A DNA stretch of 9,519 bases from Burkholderiaceae bacterium (lineage in GTDB: Bacteria > Pseudomonadota > Gammaproteobacteria > Burkholderiales > Burkholderiaceae): contig CANBYN010000054.1 of the NCBI GenBank assembly GCA_947373615.1, positions 1 through 9,519 on the forward strand. The letters are read 5' to 3'. The notes under the pieces are model-generated. The model had not been told where the DNA came from and did not search any database. It saw only the letters and a program-made list of their open reading frames with translations. Positions 1 to 6,760 of the stretch are shown one piece after another. The position numbers and the translations under genes were made by a program. The stretch's first letter is position 1. The number at the start of each line of letters is the position of its first letter.

Positions 1-23
1 TAATCGAACGATGTATTTGACAT
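1..23 (-). CDS. Start of an unidentified gene (5' fragment only)
   Basis: An ATG on the minus strand begins five bases after the stop codon of the keto-acid cleavage enzyme and stays open for seven codons (MSNTSFD) to the window edge. The position directly behind two co-directional genes suggests the third gene of the IclR operon. No convincing Shine-Dalgarno sequence precedes it, and seven residues are too few to assign a family. The call is positional inference; the fragment could also be chance. Confidence 0.35.
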
Positions 24-28
24 GCTTG

Positions 29-859
29 TTAGTGTTTTCTTAATCCCAAAATTTCACGTGCTTGCGCTGGAGTTGCAACTGTTCGATTGTATGTTGGCGC
101 CATTTCAGCAAGGCGTGCCACAAGCTCAGCATTATCTTTTGCTGCACGAGTTTTATCGACGCGCGTATTGTCTTCAAGACCCGTTCTCACATGACCGCCT
201 AACTCTAGGGTCCATTCATTCACTGTCAATTGGTGACGTGCAATTCCGGCTGCGGTCCATGTTGCATCAGGCATTACCGCTTTTAATTCTGAAATGAGAA
301 ATTCTAAAATAGAGCGTCTTGACGGCATTGCATTGGGAATACCCATGACAAACTGCACATGCGCTGGCGCTTTTAGGAGGCCGCGCTCAATGAGGTTTGC
401 TGTGTTGTAGAGCATTGCTAAGTCAAATACCTCTACTTCCGGCTTAATGTCATATTTAAGCATCTCACTTGCGAGCCCATCTACAAATTCAGGCGGGTTT
501 TCATAGATGCCAGTGGGGAAGTTGACTGAGCCGGTTGCTAGGGAGGCCATATCAGGTCTGTGAAATAACATGCCACCACGGGCTGATTGATCACGGCCAC
601 GACCACCAGTAGAAAATTGAATAATCATTCCCGGGCAATGTTTCTGTATGCCTTCTTGTACTGCTGCATACAAATCAGGATTTGAGCTTGGAGTTTCGTC
701 TGGGTTGCGTACATGAATATGTGCAAGAGAAGCGCCTGCTTCAAAGGCCTTATGAGTTTCTTCGATTTGCTCGGTGGTAGTCACCGGCAAGCCTGGGCAA
801 TCTTTTTTCCGGGGAATCGCCCCGGTTATTGCTACTGTGATGATTACAGGTGTGTTCAT
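29..859 (-). CDS. Beta-keto acid cleavage enzyme (BKACE, DUF849 / Kce family)
   Basis: The 276-aa protein belongs to the BKACE family, whose members condense a 3-keto acid with acetyl-CoA (or another acyl-CoA) to give acetoacetate and a new CoA ester; the founding member is the lysine-fermentation enzyme Kce. Family signatures are visible: the metal-binding pair AHIHVR (His47, His49), FSTGGRG near residues 82-88 with Ser83, Glu143 in the KPEVEVFD strand, and GGHVRTGLEDN (Arg225, Glu229, Asp230). These line up almost one-to-one with the zinc ligands and catalytic residues I recall for Kce, so the enzyme is probably active. Length is close to the family norm, and no signal peptide is seen, so it is cytosolic. 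It lies 14 nt downstream of the IclR gene and is likely cotranscribed with it. Substrate specificity varies widely in this family and cannot be assigned here. Confidence 0.93.
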   Translation of the reverse strand: MNTPVIITVAITGAIPRKKDCPGLPVTTTEQIEETHKAFEAGASLAHIHVRNPDETPSSNPDLYAAVQEGIQKHCPGMIIQFSTGGRGRDQSARGGMLFHRPDMASLATGSVNFPTGIYENPPEFVDGLASEMLKYDIKPEVEVFDLAMLYNTANLIERGLLKAPAHVQFVMGIPNAMPSRRSILEFLISELKAVMPDATWTAAGIARHQLTVNEWTLELGGHVRTGLEDNTRVDKTRAAKDNAELVARLAEMAPTYNRTVATPAQAREILGLRKH

Positions 860-873
860 ATATGTCCAAGAAT

Positions 874-1686
874 TTAATGACTTGTTTCAGATAAGCTGCT
901 TTGGATATCTTGTGCGGCGCGTTTTAAAGGATCGATATAAAAATTAATAGATTTTTCTTGCATGCGAGAGGCGGGGCCATGAGCGGTTATTGTGGCAAAA
1001 GTTTTTTGTTTGGAGTTATTAACTGGAACTGCAATTCCAATAAATCCCTCTAGAAAGCCTGATTCATCTAGGGCGTAGCCGTTTTGACGAATTACATCCA
1101 GTTCAGAAAATAGTTCGTCATAACTTGTAATAGTTTTGGGCGTGTAAGTCTCGAATGGTTCATTGCCAAGTGAGCGTTGAACTTGCAATTCAGTCATGCC
1201 AGAGAGAAATAACTTCCCGCTTGCAGTGCAGTGAAGTGGTACACGCATGCCAAGGTCTATGTGAAGACGAATAGGCGCACTTGTTTCAATGCGATCAAGA
1301 TACATCACCTTGTTGCCATCCAAGATGTTGAAGTTACAGGTTTCACCAATTTCTTCGACAAGGCGCTTCATTACTGCTACACGTTGTGAACGAATGGAAT
1401 CTACGGAGAGAATATTGATCCCTAGGATTCTCAGTTTTGCGCTAGGTTGAAAACGCCTACCATTAGGGTCGCGTTCAATAAATCCTTGCGCAACTAATGT
1501 GTTTAGTAATCTAAATGCAGTCGGTTTGGCTAGGTTGGTGCCAGTGGAAATTGCCTCAAGGGTGAGCGGTAATTCTGATTGTGCAATCGTCTCCAGAATG
1601 AGCAACACCTTTTCCGCCATGCTGGATTTGGCGGATTCTTCCAAGATTTCTGCTGGAGGGGTAATGCGGGAGAGCTTTTGTGGCAT
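874..1686 (-). CDS. IclR-family transcriptional regulator
   Basis: The 270-aa protein has the two-domain IclR layout. A winged helix-turn-helix spans residues about 24-88, with recognition helix around NLAKPTAFRLLNTLVAQGFI (51-70). An effector-binding domain follows (about 95-265) and carries the typical VPLHCTASGKLFLS and GYALDESGFLEGFIGIAVPV segments. IclR proteins bind small metabolites, often organic acids, and repress or activate adjacent catabolic genes. It is divergent from the carboxylase/transporter operon and directly upstream of the BKACE gene, so both are plausible targets. The chosen ATG has no visible Shine-Dalgarno. An internal ATG at residue 23, just before the HTH, is an alternative start. 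The first 22 residues look like an unstructured leader. Confidence 0.93.
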   Translation of the reverse strand: MPQKLSRITPPAEILEESAKSSMAEKVLLILETIAQSELPLTLEAISTGTNLAKPTAFRLLNTLVAQGFIERDPNGRRFQPSAKLRILGINILSVDSIRSQRVAVMKRLVEEIGETCNFNILDGNKVMYLDRIETSAPIRLHIDLGMRVPLHCTASGKLFLSGMTELQVQRSLGNEPFETYTPKTITSYDELFSELDVIRQNGYALDESGFLEGFIGIAVPVNNSKQKTFATITAHGPASRMQEKSINFYIDPLKRAAQDIQSSLSETSH

Positions 1687-1799
1687 TTATTAAAGATTTT
1701 TTGAAAATATTTGCGTTTTTAAGTGTTTACCCTTAAATCATTTCATCTGATGATACTTTAAATTCCATTAGAGAAAATATTAACTAAAAATACGAGACA
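1687..1799. promoter_or_regulatory. Divergent regulatory region between iclR-type gene and carboxylase operon
   Basis: This 113-nt AT-rich gap must contain promoters for both directions. On the plus strand a candidate -35 TTTACC (1726-1731) is separated by 17 nt from GATGAT (1749-1754), each matching four of six consensus bases. The perfect palindrome TCATCTGATGA (1743-1753) covers that -10 and is a plausible operator. A 9-bp direct repeat, GAAAATATT, occurs at 1703-1711 and 1773-1781, exactly 70 bp apart. IclR proteins usually bind in such divergent gaps, so autoregulation plus control of the operon is likely. The exact site assignment is inference, and AT-richness makes chance matches easy. 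Confidence 0.5.
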
Positions 1800-2363
1800 G
1801 TGCAAACAAAAAAGAAAGTCGCCCCAAAAGCGAAAGCAAGTTCAAAGACTTCAAAAAAAGTCCCAGCAGCAAAAGCTGCGGCTAAAGTGAAGATTCCTCC
1901 TGAGTTCACGATGAAACAGGTGAAGGAGATTGTTGCCCTCATTAAAGATGCGGGCACGTTCACCACTTTTGGTTATAAAACCGAAGAATTTGAAATTGAG
2001 ATTTCAGTAGGCGCGTCAAGCACTGCTTCTCCGAATCCTTACGCGGCACCTCTAGCAGCTGCATCTGCCCCAATGAATGCGGTCACCCCCACTCCTCGTG
2101 TCGCACTAACTGTCTCAGCTACAGAGCGAGTCATTATGAGTCCAATGATTGGTACTTTTTATCGCAGACCTAGCCCTAGTTCTCCACCTTTTGTAGAAGT
2201 GGGTGATAGTGTTACCCCTACTACAGATGTATGCATTGTTGAGGTGATGAAGTTGCTCAACACCATTCCCGCTGAATGCATTGGTAAAGTCTCACGAATT
2301 TTGGTAGAGGACGGCGCAACGATAGAGGTTGGGCAGGCATTAATGGTAATTGAGCTTGCGTGA
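1800..2363 (+). CDS. AccB-type biotin carboxyl carrier protein with Lys/Ala-rich N-terminus
   Basis: A 187-aa biotin carboxyl carrier protein starting at GTG. The C-terminal biotinyl domain (about 108-187) reads SPMIGTFYRRPSPSSPPF, including the 'thumb' typical of acetyl-CoA carboxylase AccB. It continues to the biotinylation motif EVMKLLN with acceptor Lys151, 36 residues from the end (usual spacing). The classical AMKM is changed to VMKL. An AccB-like N-terminal helix starts near Met38 (MKQVKEIVALIKDAG). Residues 1-31 form an unusual basic tail with 11 Lys and 8 Ala. An ATG at 1911 (Met38) is an alternative start that would remove the tail; neither start has a strong Shine-Dalgarno. The stop overlaps the start of the carboxyltransferase gene, which indicates they act together. 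No biotin carboxylase is encoded here; AccC from elsewhere is the likely partner. It is probably not the housekeeping accB, which normally sits beside accC. Confidence 0.9.
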   Translation: MQTKKKVAPKAKASSKTSKKVPAAKAAAKVKIPPEFTMKQVKEIVALIKDAGTFTTFGYKTEEFEIEISVGASSTASPNPYAAPLAAASAPMNAVTPTPRVALTVSATERVIMSPMIGTFYRRPSPSSPPFVEVGDSVTPTTDVCIVEVMKLLNTIPAECIGKVSRILVEDGATIEVGQALMVIELA

Positions 2364-3820
2364 TGACTAAGAAGAAGCCATTTCAAATGATCGATGTCAC
2401 TTTACGTGATGCGCATCAGTGCCTTTGGTCTACTCGCATGACTACGCCCCATATGTATCCAGCCTTAGCGGATATTGATCAGGCGGGTTATGGCTACATC
2501 AATATCTTGGGTGGCGCTGTTTTTGATGTCATGGTGCGATTCTTGCGTGAGGATCCCTGGAAGCGTATGGAGTTTTTAAGTAAGCAATTGAGCACTCCCA
2601 CAGACGCGCTAACTCGTGGCCAAAGTATTTATACATTTGAATTATTTCCAGATGATGTTGTTGAACTCAATGTGGAGTTGCTGGCTCAGTCTGGCGTGAA
2701 AGTGCTTACGGTTTACGATGCACTGAACGATAACCGTAACATTGAGTCCTCAGTTAAGGCCGGCAAGAAGCATGGCATGCTAATTAATGCAATGCTGACT
2801 TATGCCTTGAGCCCAGTGCATGATGATGCTTACTTCATTGCACGTACCCATGAGTTAGTGAAATTGGGAGTAGATTTTATTTCAGTAAAAGACCCCACTG
2901 GCCTACTCACGCCGGAACGAGCTGCAACGCTTTTCCCGGCAGTAGTTTCTGCGGCAGCTGGCATTCCGATCAAGTTACATTCGCATTGCCAATCGGGTTT
3001 AGCGCCATTGGTATATGAAGAGGCCATCAAGGCTGGCTTTGCTTATGGCTATGTTGCAACAGATTGCTTGGCAAATGGTGCCTCACTACCGTCAGTACTG
3101 GATGTATATGCTAGTGCACAGAAACTGGGACGAGCCCCAAAGATGAGTCATTCCGCTTTGCAAAAAGTGGATGAATACTTTGAGTGGATTTGTGTGCGGG
3201 ATAATTTTTCTCGTGGAGAGAAGGCAAGTTATGACCCCGCTCTTTATGAGCATCAAATTCCTGGCGGGATGATTTCGAATTTGCGTGCTCAACTCGCCAC
3301 TATGGGTATCTCTCATCGAGAAGCAGAGATTCTGGAGGAGACAGCCAGAGTTCGCGAGGATTTGGGGTATCCCATCCTTGTAAGTCCATTTGCACAATAT
3401 ATCGTGACTCAGGCTGTTCTGAACGTCATGCAAGGGGAGCGCTACAAAACCATTCCTGATGAAATTAAGCTCTACCTCAAGGGGCATTATGGGAAATTAG
3501 CAGGAACCCCTAGTGCGGAAGTTATGAATCGTGCAAATGTAGATTACGATGCCTCTCGTAGGCCTGGTGAGTTCATTGAGCCTGCATTACCAGTTTTGAG
3601 AAAAAAGTGGGGGCGATCTGTTAACAGGGAGCAACTCAGCTTGCATGCCTTCTATCCAGAGCATCTTGCTGTTGGGTTAAAAGATGGCGCTCAGCAAGCT
3701 TTGCAGCAGGGACCTGCTTTACAGCCCTTTACTGAGTTGGTTAAGTATTTAGTTATGAAAAATGAATATAAAAAAATTAGAACCAGATTGGGCGGTATAG
3801 AGTTAAGCTTCAGCAGTTAG
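2363..3820 (+). CDS. Biotin-dependent carboxyltransferase subunit (PycB/OadA/5S type)
   Basis: This 485-aa protein has the DRE-TIM/HMGL-like carboxyltransferase barrel plus the PycB/OadA C-terminal region, but no biotinyl domain; that is supplied by the preceding gene. Visible motifs (numbered from ATG 2363) are TLRDAHQ with metal ligand Asp16, GGAVFDVMVRFLREDPW (Arg59 at the usual substrate site), VKDPTGLLTP with the probable carbamylated Lys176, and LHSHCQSG with metal ligands His206 and His208. YEHQIPGGMISNL and GERYKTI follow. The consensus VTPTSQ is replaced by VSPFAQ (Ser341, Ala344) and GGTSQP by NGASLP, which may signal a different substrate. Start ATG 2363 forms a TGATG junction with the carrier gene; GTG 2360 is an alternative. 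It would move carboxylate between carboxybiotin and a keto acid in the cytosol. Annotation as pyruvate carboxylase subunit B would be by family only. Confidence 0.9.
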   Translation: MTKKKPFQMIDVTLRDAHQCLWSTRMTTPHMYPALADIDQAGYGYINILGGAVFDVMVRFLREDPWKRMEFLSKQLSTPTDALTRGQSIYTFELFPDDVVELNVELLAQSGVKVLTVYDALNDNRNIESSVKAGKKHGMLINAMLTYALSPVHDDAYFIARTHELVKLGVDFISVKDPTGLLTPERAATLFPAVVSAAAGIPIKLHSHCQSGLAPLVYEEAIKAGFAYGYVATDCLANGASLPSVLDVYASAQKLGRAPKMSHSALQKVDEYFEWICVRDNFSRGEKASYDPALYEHQIPGGMISNLRAQLATMGISHREAEILEETARVREDLGYPILVSPFAQYIVTQAVLNVMQGERYKTIPDEIKLYLKGHYGKLAGTPSAEVMNRANVDYDASRRPGEFIEPALPVLRKKWGRSVNREQLSLHAFYPEHLAVGLKDGAQQALQQGPALQPFTELVKYLVMKNEYKKIRTRLGGIELSFSS

Positions 3821-3866
3821 TTTTTTGGCCTTTGCATTTGTATTTGGTACGAGAAATTTTATTCTT

Positions 3867-3872
3867 AAGGAG
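3867..3872 (+). promoter_or_regulatory. Strong Shine-Dalgarno AAGGAG fixing the binding-protein start
   Basis: AAGGAG lies six bases before ATG 3879 and is the strongest ribosome-binding site in the operon. It selects 3879 over the upstream in-frame TTG at 3825, which would put 18 residues ahead of a normal signal peptide. Higher translation of the binding protein than of its membrane partners fits usual ABC importer stoichiometry. Confidence 0.75.
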
Positions 3873-3878
3873 ATCGTA

Positions 3879-5162
3879 ATGAAACAATTTAGCGCATCAC
3901 GTCGTATTTTTTCGGTGCTCGCTGTTGCAATGTTATCGGGCGCGCCAATGCTGTCTATGGCTCAAAACGCCACTAAATTTAACGACTACGGATGGCCGGA
4001 GGGCGCTGATGAAAAGGTTTCCGCTAAGTCTGTAGCATGGCTCAAAGAAAAAGGTTGGTGGCCACTTCAGATCGCATTTCAGCCTCCTTGGTCAGGTCAA
4101 AATACGATTAACTTAGTGATGGATAAAAAAGGCTTGTTAGCTAAGCGTGGTATTGAATCTAAGCTCCAAGCATTTCCATCTGGACCGGCCATTAATGAGG
4201 TGATTATTTCTGGTCGATTTCAGTTTGGTAATGGCGGTAACTTCCCATTTACTTCACTAATTGATAAAAATATTCCTGTTAAGACAATTGCGGTGATCAA
4301 TACGAATTTGATGCATGCAGTTTTGGTCCCATTGGATTCCAAAATTAAATCATTTAAAGACTTCAAGGGATCAAATCCACCTGCAACTATTGGTATCGTG
4401 ACTGGTTCTTCTGCAGAGTTTTATATCCAGGCTGCTGCAAAAGCAAATGGTATTGAGATTGGTAAAGACATCATCTTAAAAAACATGCCTCCAGGCGAGC
4501 AAATGGCAATGCCAAAAGGGATTGATGCGGTAGTGCCTTGGGACCCAACTCCAACCATTATGTCCAAAGAGCGTAAGAACGCCAGAATAATTAGTGATAG
4601 CTACCCCTATAATATTTACGAGGGAACTTTTTATGTCCGCCAAGAGGTGATTGATAATGCCCCAGACGTAGTGCAGGCGTTTACCGATGCGATTGCTGAG
4701 GCAACGCTATGGATTAGAAAGAATCCAGATGCTGCTGTAGATGTTATGCAAGAAGATCCAAATTTGAAGAACTACTCAAAAGAAATCTTGCGTCAGCAGA
4801 TTACCGCTTACAACCTCTTGTATAAGCCTAATTATATTTATCCAATTCCAGTGTTCTGGGGTCGTGCAAATGAGCCAATCTATACCTGGCTCTATGAAAA
4901 CAAGCGTATTCAGAACAAGCTAACGGGTATTGATTTTGCCCGTGCTGTGGATACTCGTTTTATGGACAAGACTTTTGAGAAATTAGGTTGGTCAACCATT
5001 ACAAGGCCACCATTTTTGCCGGCTACCTGGTCCGCACCAATGGATAAAACGCCTTATCCAACATACATGAATCCATTGAACACCTCTAAACCACAGGCAT
5101 TCCCAGAAAAAGGTGACCTTACTAGAGACTGGTCTTTTGACGGTAAGGTTTATAAAAAATAA
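3879..5162 (+). CDS. ABC transporter periplasmic substrate-binding protein (NitT/TauT type)
   Basis: The 427-aa protein begins with a clear Sec signal peptide: basic MKQFSASRR, a hydrophobic stretch 10-25, and a probable cleavage site SMA|Q after residue 28. The mature part resembles the nitrate/sulfonate/bicarbonate family (NMT1/SsuA-like). It has an N-terminal lobe containing LVMDKKGLLAKRGIES and FQFGNGGNFPFTSLI, then a hinge and second lobe with the typical TIGIVTGSSAEFYI and late helices VVQAFTDAIAEATLWI. It would capture a small anion in the periplasm for the permease and ATPase that follow. It is longer than the roughly 320-350 aa usual for the family. The extra length is a C-terminal region of about 80 residues rich in Pro, Tyr and Trp. 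The substrate is not identifiable; linkage to a carboxylase makes an organic acid as likely as a sulfonate. Confidence 0.88.
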   Translation: MKQFSASRRIFSVLAVAMLSGAPMLSMAQNATKFNDYGWPEGADEKVSAKSVAWLKEKGWWPLQIAFQPPWSGQNTINLVMDKKGLLAKRGIESKLQAFPSGPAINEVIISGRFQFGNGGNFPFTSLIDKNIPVKTIAVINTNLMHAVLVPLDSKIKSFKDFKGSNPPATIGIVTGSSAEFYIQAAAKANGIEIGKDIILKNMPPGEQMAMPKGIDAVVPWDPTPTIMSKERKNARIISDSYPYNIYEGTFYVRQEVIDNAPDVVQAFTDAIAEATLWIRKNPDAAVDVMQEDPNLKNYSKEILRQQITAYNLLYKPNYIYPIPVFWGRANEPIYTWLYENKRIQNKLTGIDFARAVDTRFMDKTFEKLGWSTITRPPFLPATWSAPMDKTPYPTYMNPLNTSKPQAFPEKGDLTRDWSFDGKVYKK

Positions 5163-5168
5163 AGCGCT

Positions 5169-5942
5169 ATGCAAATAATTCATTTTTTCAAGCAATTTCG
5201 ACGTCTAGCTTTATTGGTCATTTTGCTTGCTGCCTGGGAATACGCCAGTCGGTTTATTCTGGATAAAACAGAAGCCACCTTGCTACCCCCTCCTTCGGGG
5301 GTAGCGCAGGGTGGATTTGAATTAATGAAGTCCGGAGAAATCTGGAAACATTTGTTTGATAGTTTGTCTAGAGAGTTTGTAGCATTTTGTTATGCTTCTG
5401 TCGCTATCCCTTTGGGGATAGTGATGGGATGTTTCAAGTGGGTGAATGAACAAGTGGACCCGATTGTTGAAATCTTACGACCTATTCCACCGATTGCCTG
5501 GATTCCATTGAGTATTTTGTGGTTTGGTGTTGGCAATACTCAAAACCAGTTCATTATTTTCTTGGGCATTTTCTTTCCAATTCTTATTAATACAATTGAT
5601 GCAGTAAAAAATGTGGAGCCGAATCTCATTCGAGCTGCGCGATGTCTTGGTGCCGGTTCTTGGGGTGTTATTACTCGTGTTATTTTGCGCGCTGCACTGC
5701 CTCAGATAGTTACCGGTATCCGTATTGGTCTAGGAGTGGGTTGGATGGCCTTAGTGGCGGCTGAATTGGTTGGGGCTAACTCTGGTCTGGGTTTCTTAAT
5801 TAACGATGCTCGTACTGTTCTACGCACAGATTACATTTTGGTTGGCATGTTGGCTATCGGATTAATTGGTTTATGTTTAGATAGACTGATTCGATATACA
5901 GCGCAGAAACTGATGCCGTGGTCAAGAGCGCTAAATGCATAA
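5169..5942 (+). CDS. ABC transporter permease (SsuC/TauC-like)
   Basis: A 257-aa inner-membrane permease of the BPD_transp_1 type with about six membrane segments (near 13-31, 68-90, 100-120, 124-142, 180-200, 218-238). Family markers are LPPPSGV (39-45), which precedes the transmembrane core in NitT/TauT permeases, RPIPPIAWIPLSILWFG, and the ATPase-coupling EAA loop around 148-175 (RAARCLGAGSW, then VILRAALP). It forms the translocation channel with the ATPase encoded next. The gene starts six nt after the binding-protein stop with little Shine-Dalgarno complementarity, suggesting translational coupling. Two GC-rich hairpins lie inside its first 260 nt. The substrate is unknown. Confidence 0.93.
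   Translation: MQIIHFFKQFRRLALLVILLAAWEYASRFILDKTEATLLPPPSGVAQGGFELMKSGEIWKHLFDSLSREFVAFCYASVAIPLGIVMGCFKWVNEQVDPIVEILRPIPPIAWIPLSILWFGVGNTQNQFIIFLGIFFPILINTIDAVKNVEPNLIRAARCLGAGSWGVITRVILRAALPQIVTGIRIGLGVGWMALVAAELVGANSGLGFLINDARTVLRTDYILVGMLAIGLIGLCLDRLIRYTAQKLMPWSRALNA
5282..5305 (+). repeat. Perfect 9-bp hairpin inside the permease gene
   Basis: GCTACCCCC (5282-5290) and GGGGGTAGC (5297-5305) are perfect inverted repeats around a TCCTTC loop, so the RNA can close on a UUCG-like loop. The segment encodes the conserved LPPPSGV motif, so part of the symmetry is forced by codons. It has no following U-tract and is not an intrinsic terminator. A role in slowing translation or in mRNA stability is only a possibility. 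Confidence 0.6.
5404..5421 (+). repeat. Second short hairpin inside the permease gene
   Basis: CTATCCC (5404-5410) and GGGATAG (5415-5421) form a 7-bp perfect stem with a four-base loop. It resembles the CTACCCCC hairpin 122 nt upstream in sequence and polarity. It lies in codons for a membrane segment (VAIPLGIVMG). No function is established. Confidence 0.45.
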
Positions 5943-5983
5943 GCAGTCTTGTTAATCGACTCATCATTCAAATAGATAATTCA

Positions 5984-6760
5984 ATGCCAGCACTTAAAGT
6001 AGAACACATACGAAAAATTTATCCGTCAATGCACGCTAAAGGCCATGAGGTATTGGCTATTGACGATATTTCATTAGAGGTTCGCAAGAATGAGTTTTGT
6101 TCGATCTTGGGACATAGCGGGTGCGGGAAGACCACCTTGCTAAATTTGATTGCTGGCTTTGAAGTTCCAACGGCCGGTCGTATCGAGTGTGCTGGGAAAG
6201 TAGTTCAAGGTCCTGGCGCGGATCGCTCCATGGTATTTCAGGATTACGCACTTTTCCCTTGGTTGACTGTGTATGACAATATTGCTTTTGGTCTAAAAAT
6301 TAAAGGCGCCAATACCGCAGAAATTAAGAAAATCGTAACTCGCTTTGCTGCACTTGTAGGCCTAAGCCAATTTATCAACCATTACCCCCATCAACTTTCC
6401 GGTGGTATGCGACAACGTGTATCGATCGCAAGAGCGCTGGTTGTTGATCCGACGGTCCTCTTGATGGACGAGCCTTTCGCTGCTTTGGATGCTCAAAATC
6501 GAGCCATGATGCAGGCTGAAATGATTCGGATATTGAATGAAGAAAGTAAAACAGTTGTATTGGTAACTCATAGCATTGAAGAAGCCATCAATCTCTCCGA
6601 CGTCATCGTTGTAATGACCCGCCGTCCTGGAAGAGTAAAAGAGATTATTCGTGTTCCAGAGCCTCGCAGAATGATTGAAGATACTCCTGCATACCTTGAG
6701 GTACGTCGTCAAATTCGAGATCTGATCGCTGGTGAACATGATGTCAGCGAGGTCGTTTGA
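5984..6760 (+). CDS. ABC transporter ATP-binding protein (SsuB/TauB-like)
   Basis: The 258-aa protein is a complete ABC ATPase of the nitrate/sulfonate/bicarbonate group. It shows Walker A GHSGCGKTT (43-51), Q-loop Gln86 in MVFQDYALFPW, signature LSGGMRQR (138-145), Walker B LLMDEPF (159-165, Asp162 and Glu163), D-loop ALD (167-169) and switch His196 in VTHSIEEA. All catalytic residues are present, so it should power the importer on the cytoplasmic face. ATG 5984 is preferred because the protein then begins MPALKVEHIRKIY, as usual for the family. A GTG at 5918 would overlap the permease end and add 22 residues with no domain value. It follows the permease by 41 nt and overlaps the TauE-family gene by 4 nt. 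Confidence 0.93.
   Translation: MPALKVEHIRKIYPSMHAKGHEVLAIDDISLEVRKNEFCSILGHSGCGKTTLLNLIAGFEVPTAGRIECAGKVVQGPGADRSMVFQDYALFPWLTVYDNIAFGLKIKGANTAEIKKIVTRFAALVGLSQFINHYPHQLSGGMRQRVSIARALVVDPTVLLMDEPFAALDAQNRAMMQAEMIRILNEESKTVVLVTHSIEEAINLSDVIVVMTRRPGRVKEIIRVPEPRRMIEDTPAYLEVRRQIRDLIAGEHDVSEVV

Noticed and set aside
22..297. Plus-strand open frame of 91 codons at the left edge
   Set aside because: It is antisense to the BKACE gene, whose C-terminal catalytic motif lies there.
3092..3487. 131-codon minus-strand open frame inside the carboxyltransferase gene
   Set aside because: It is fully antisense to a gene with clear conserved motifs and shows no domain or ribosome-binding site of note.
3825..3878. 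Upstream TTG start for the substrate-binding protein, adding 18 residues
   Set aside because: The AAGGAG site points to ATG 3879, and a standard signal peptide begins exactly there.
5918..5983. GTG start of the ATPase overlapping the permease end
   Set aside because: The added 22 residues have no ABC-domain counterpart; ATG 5984 gives the usual family N-terminus.
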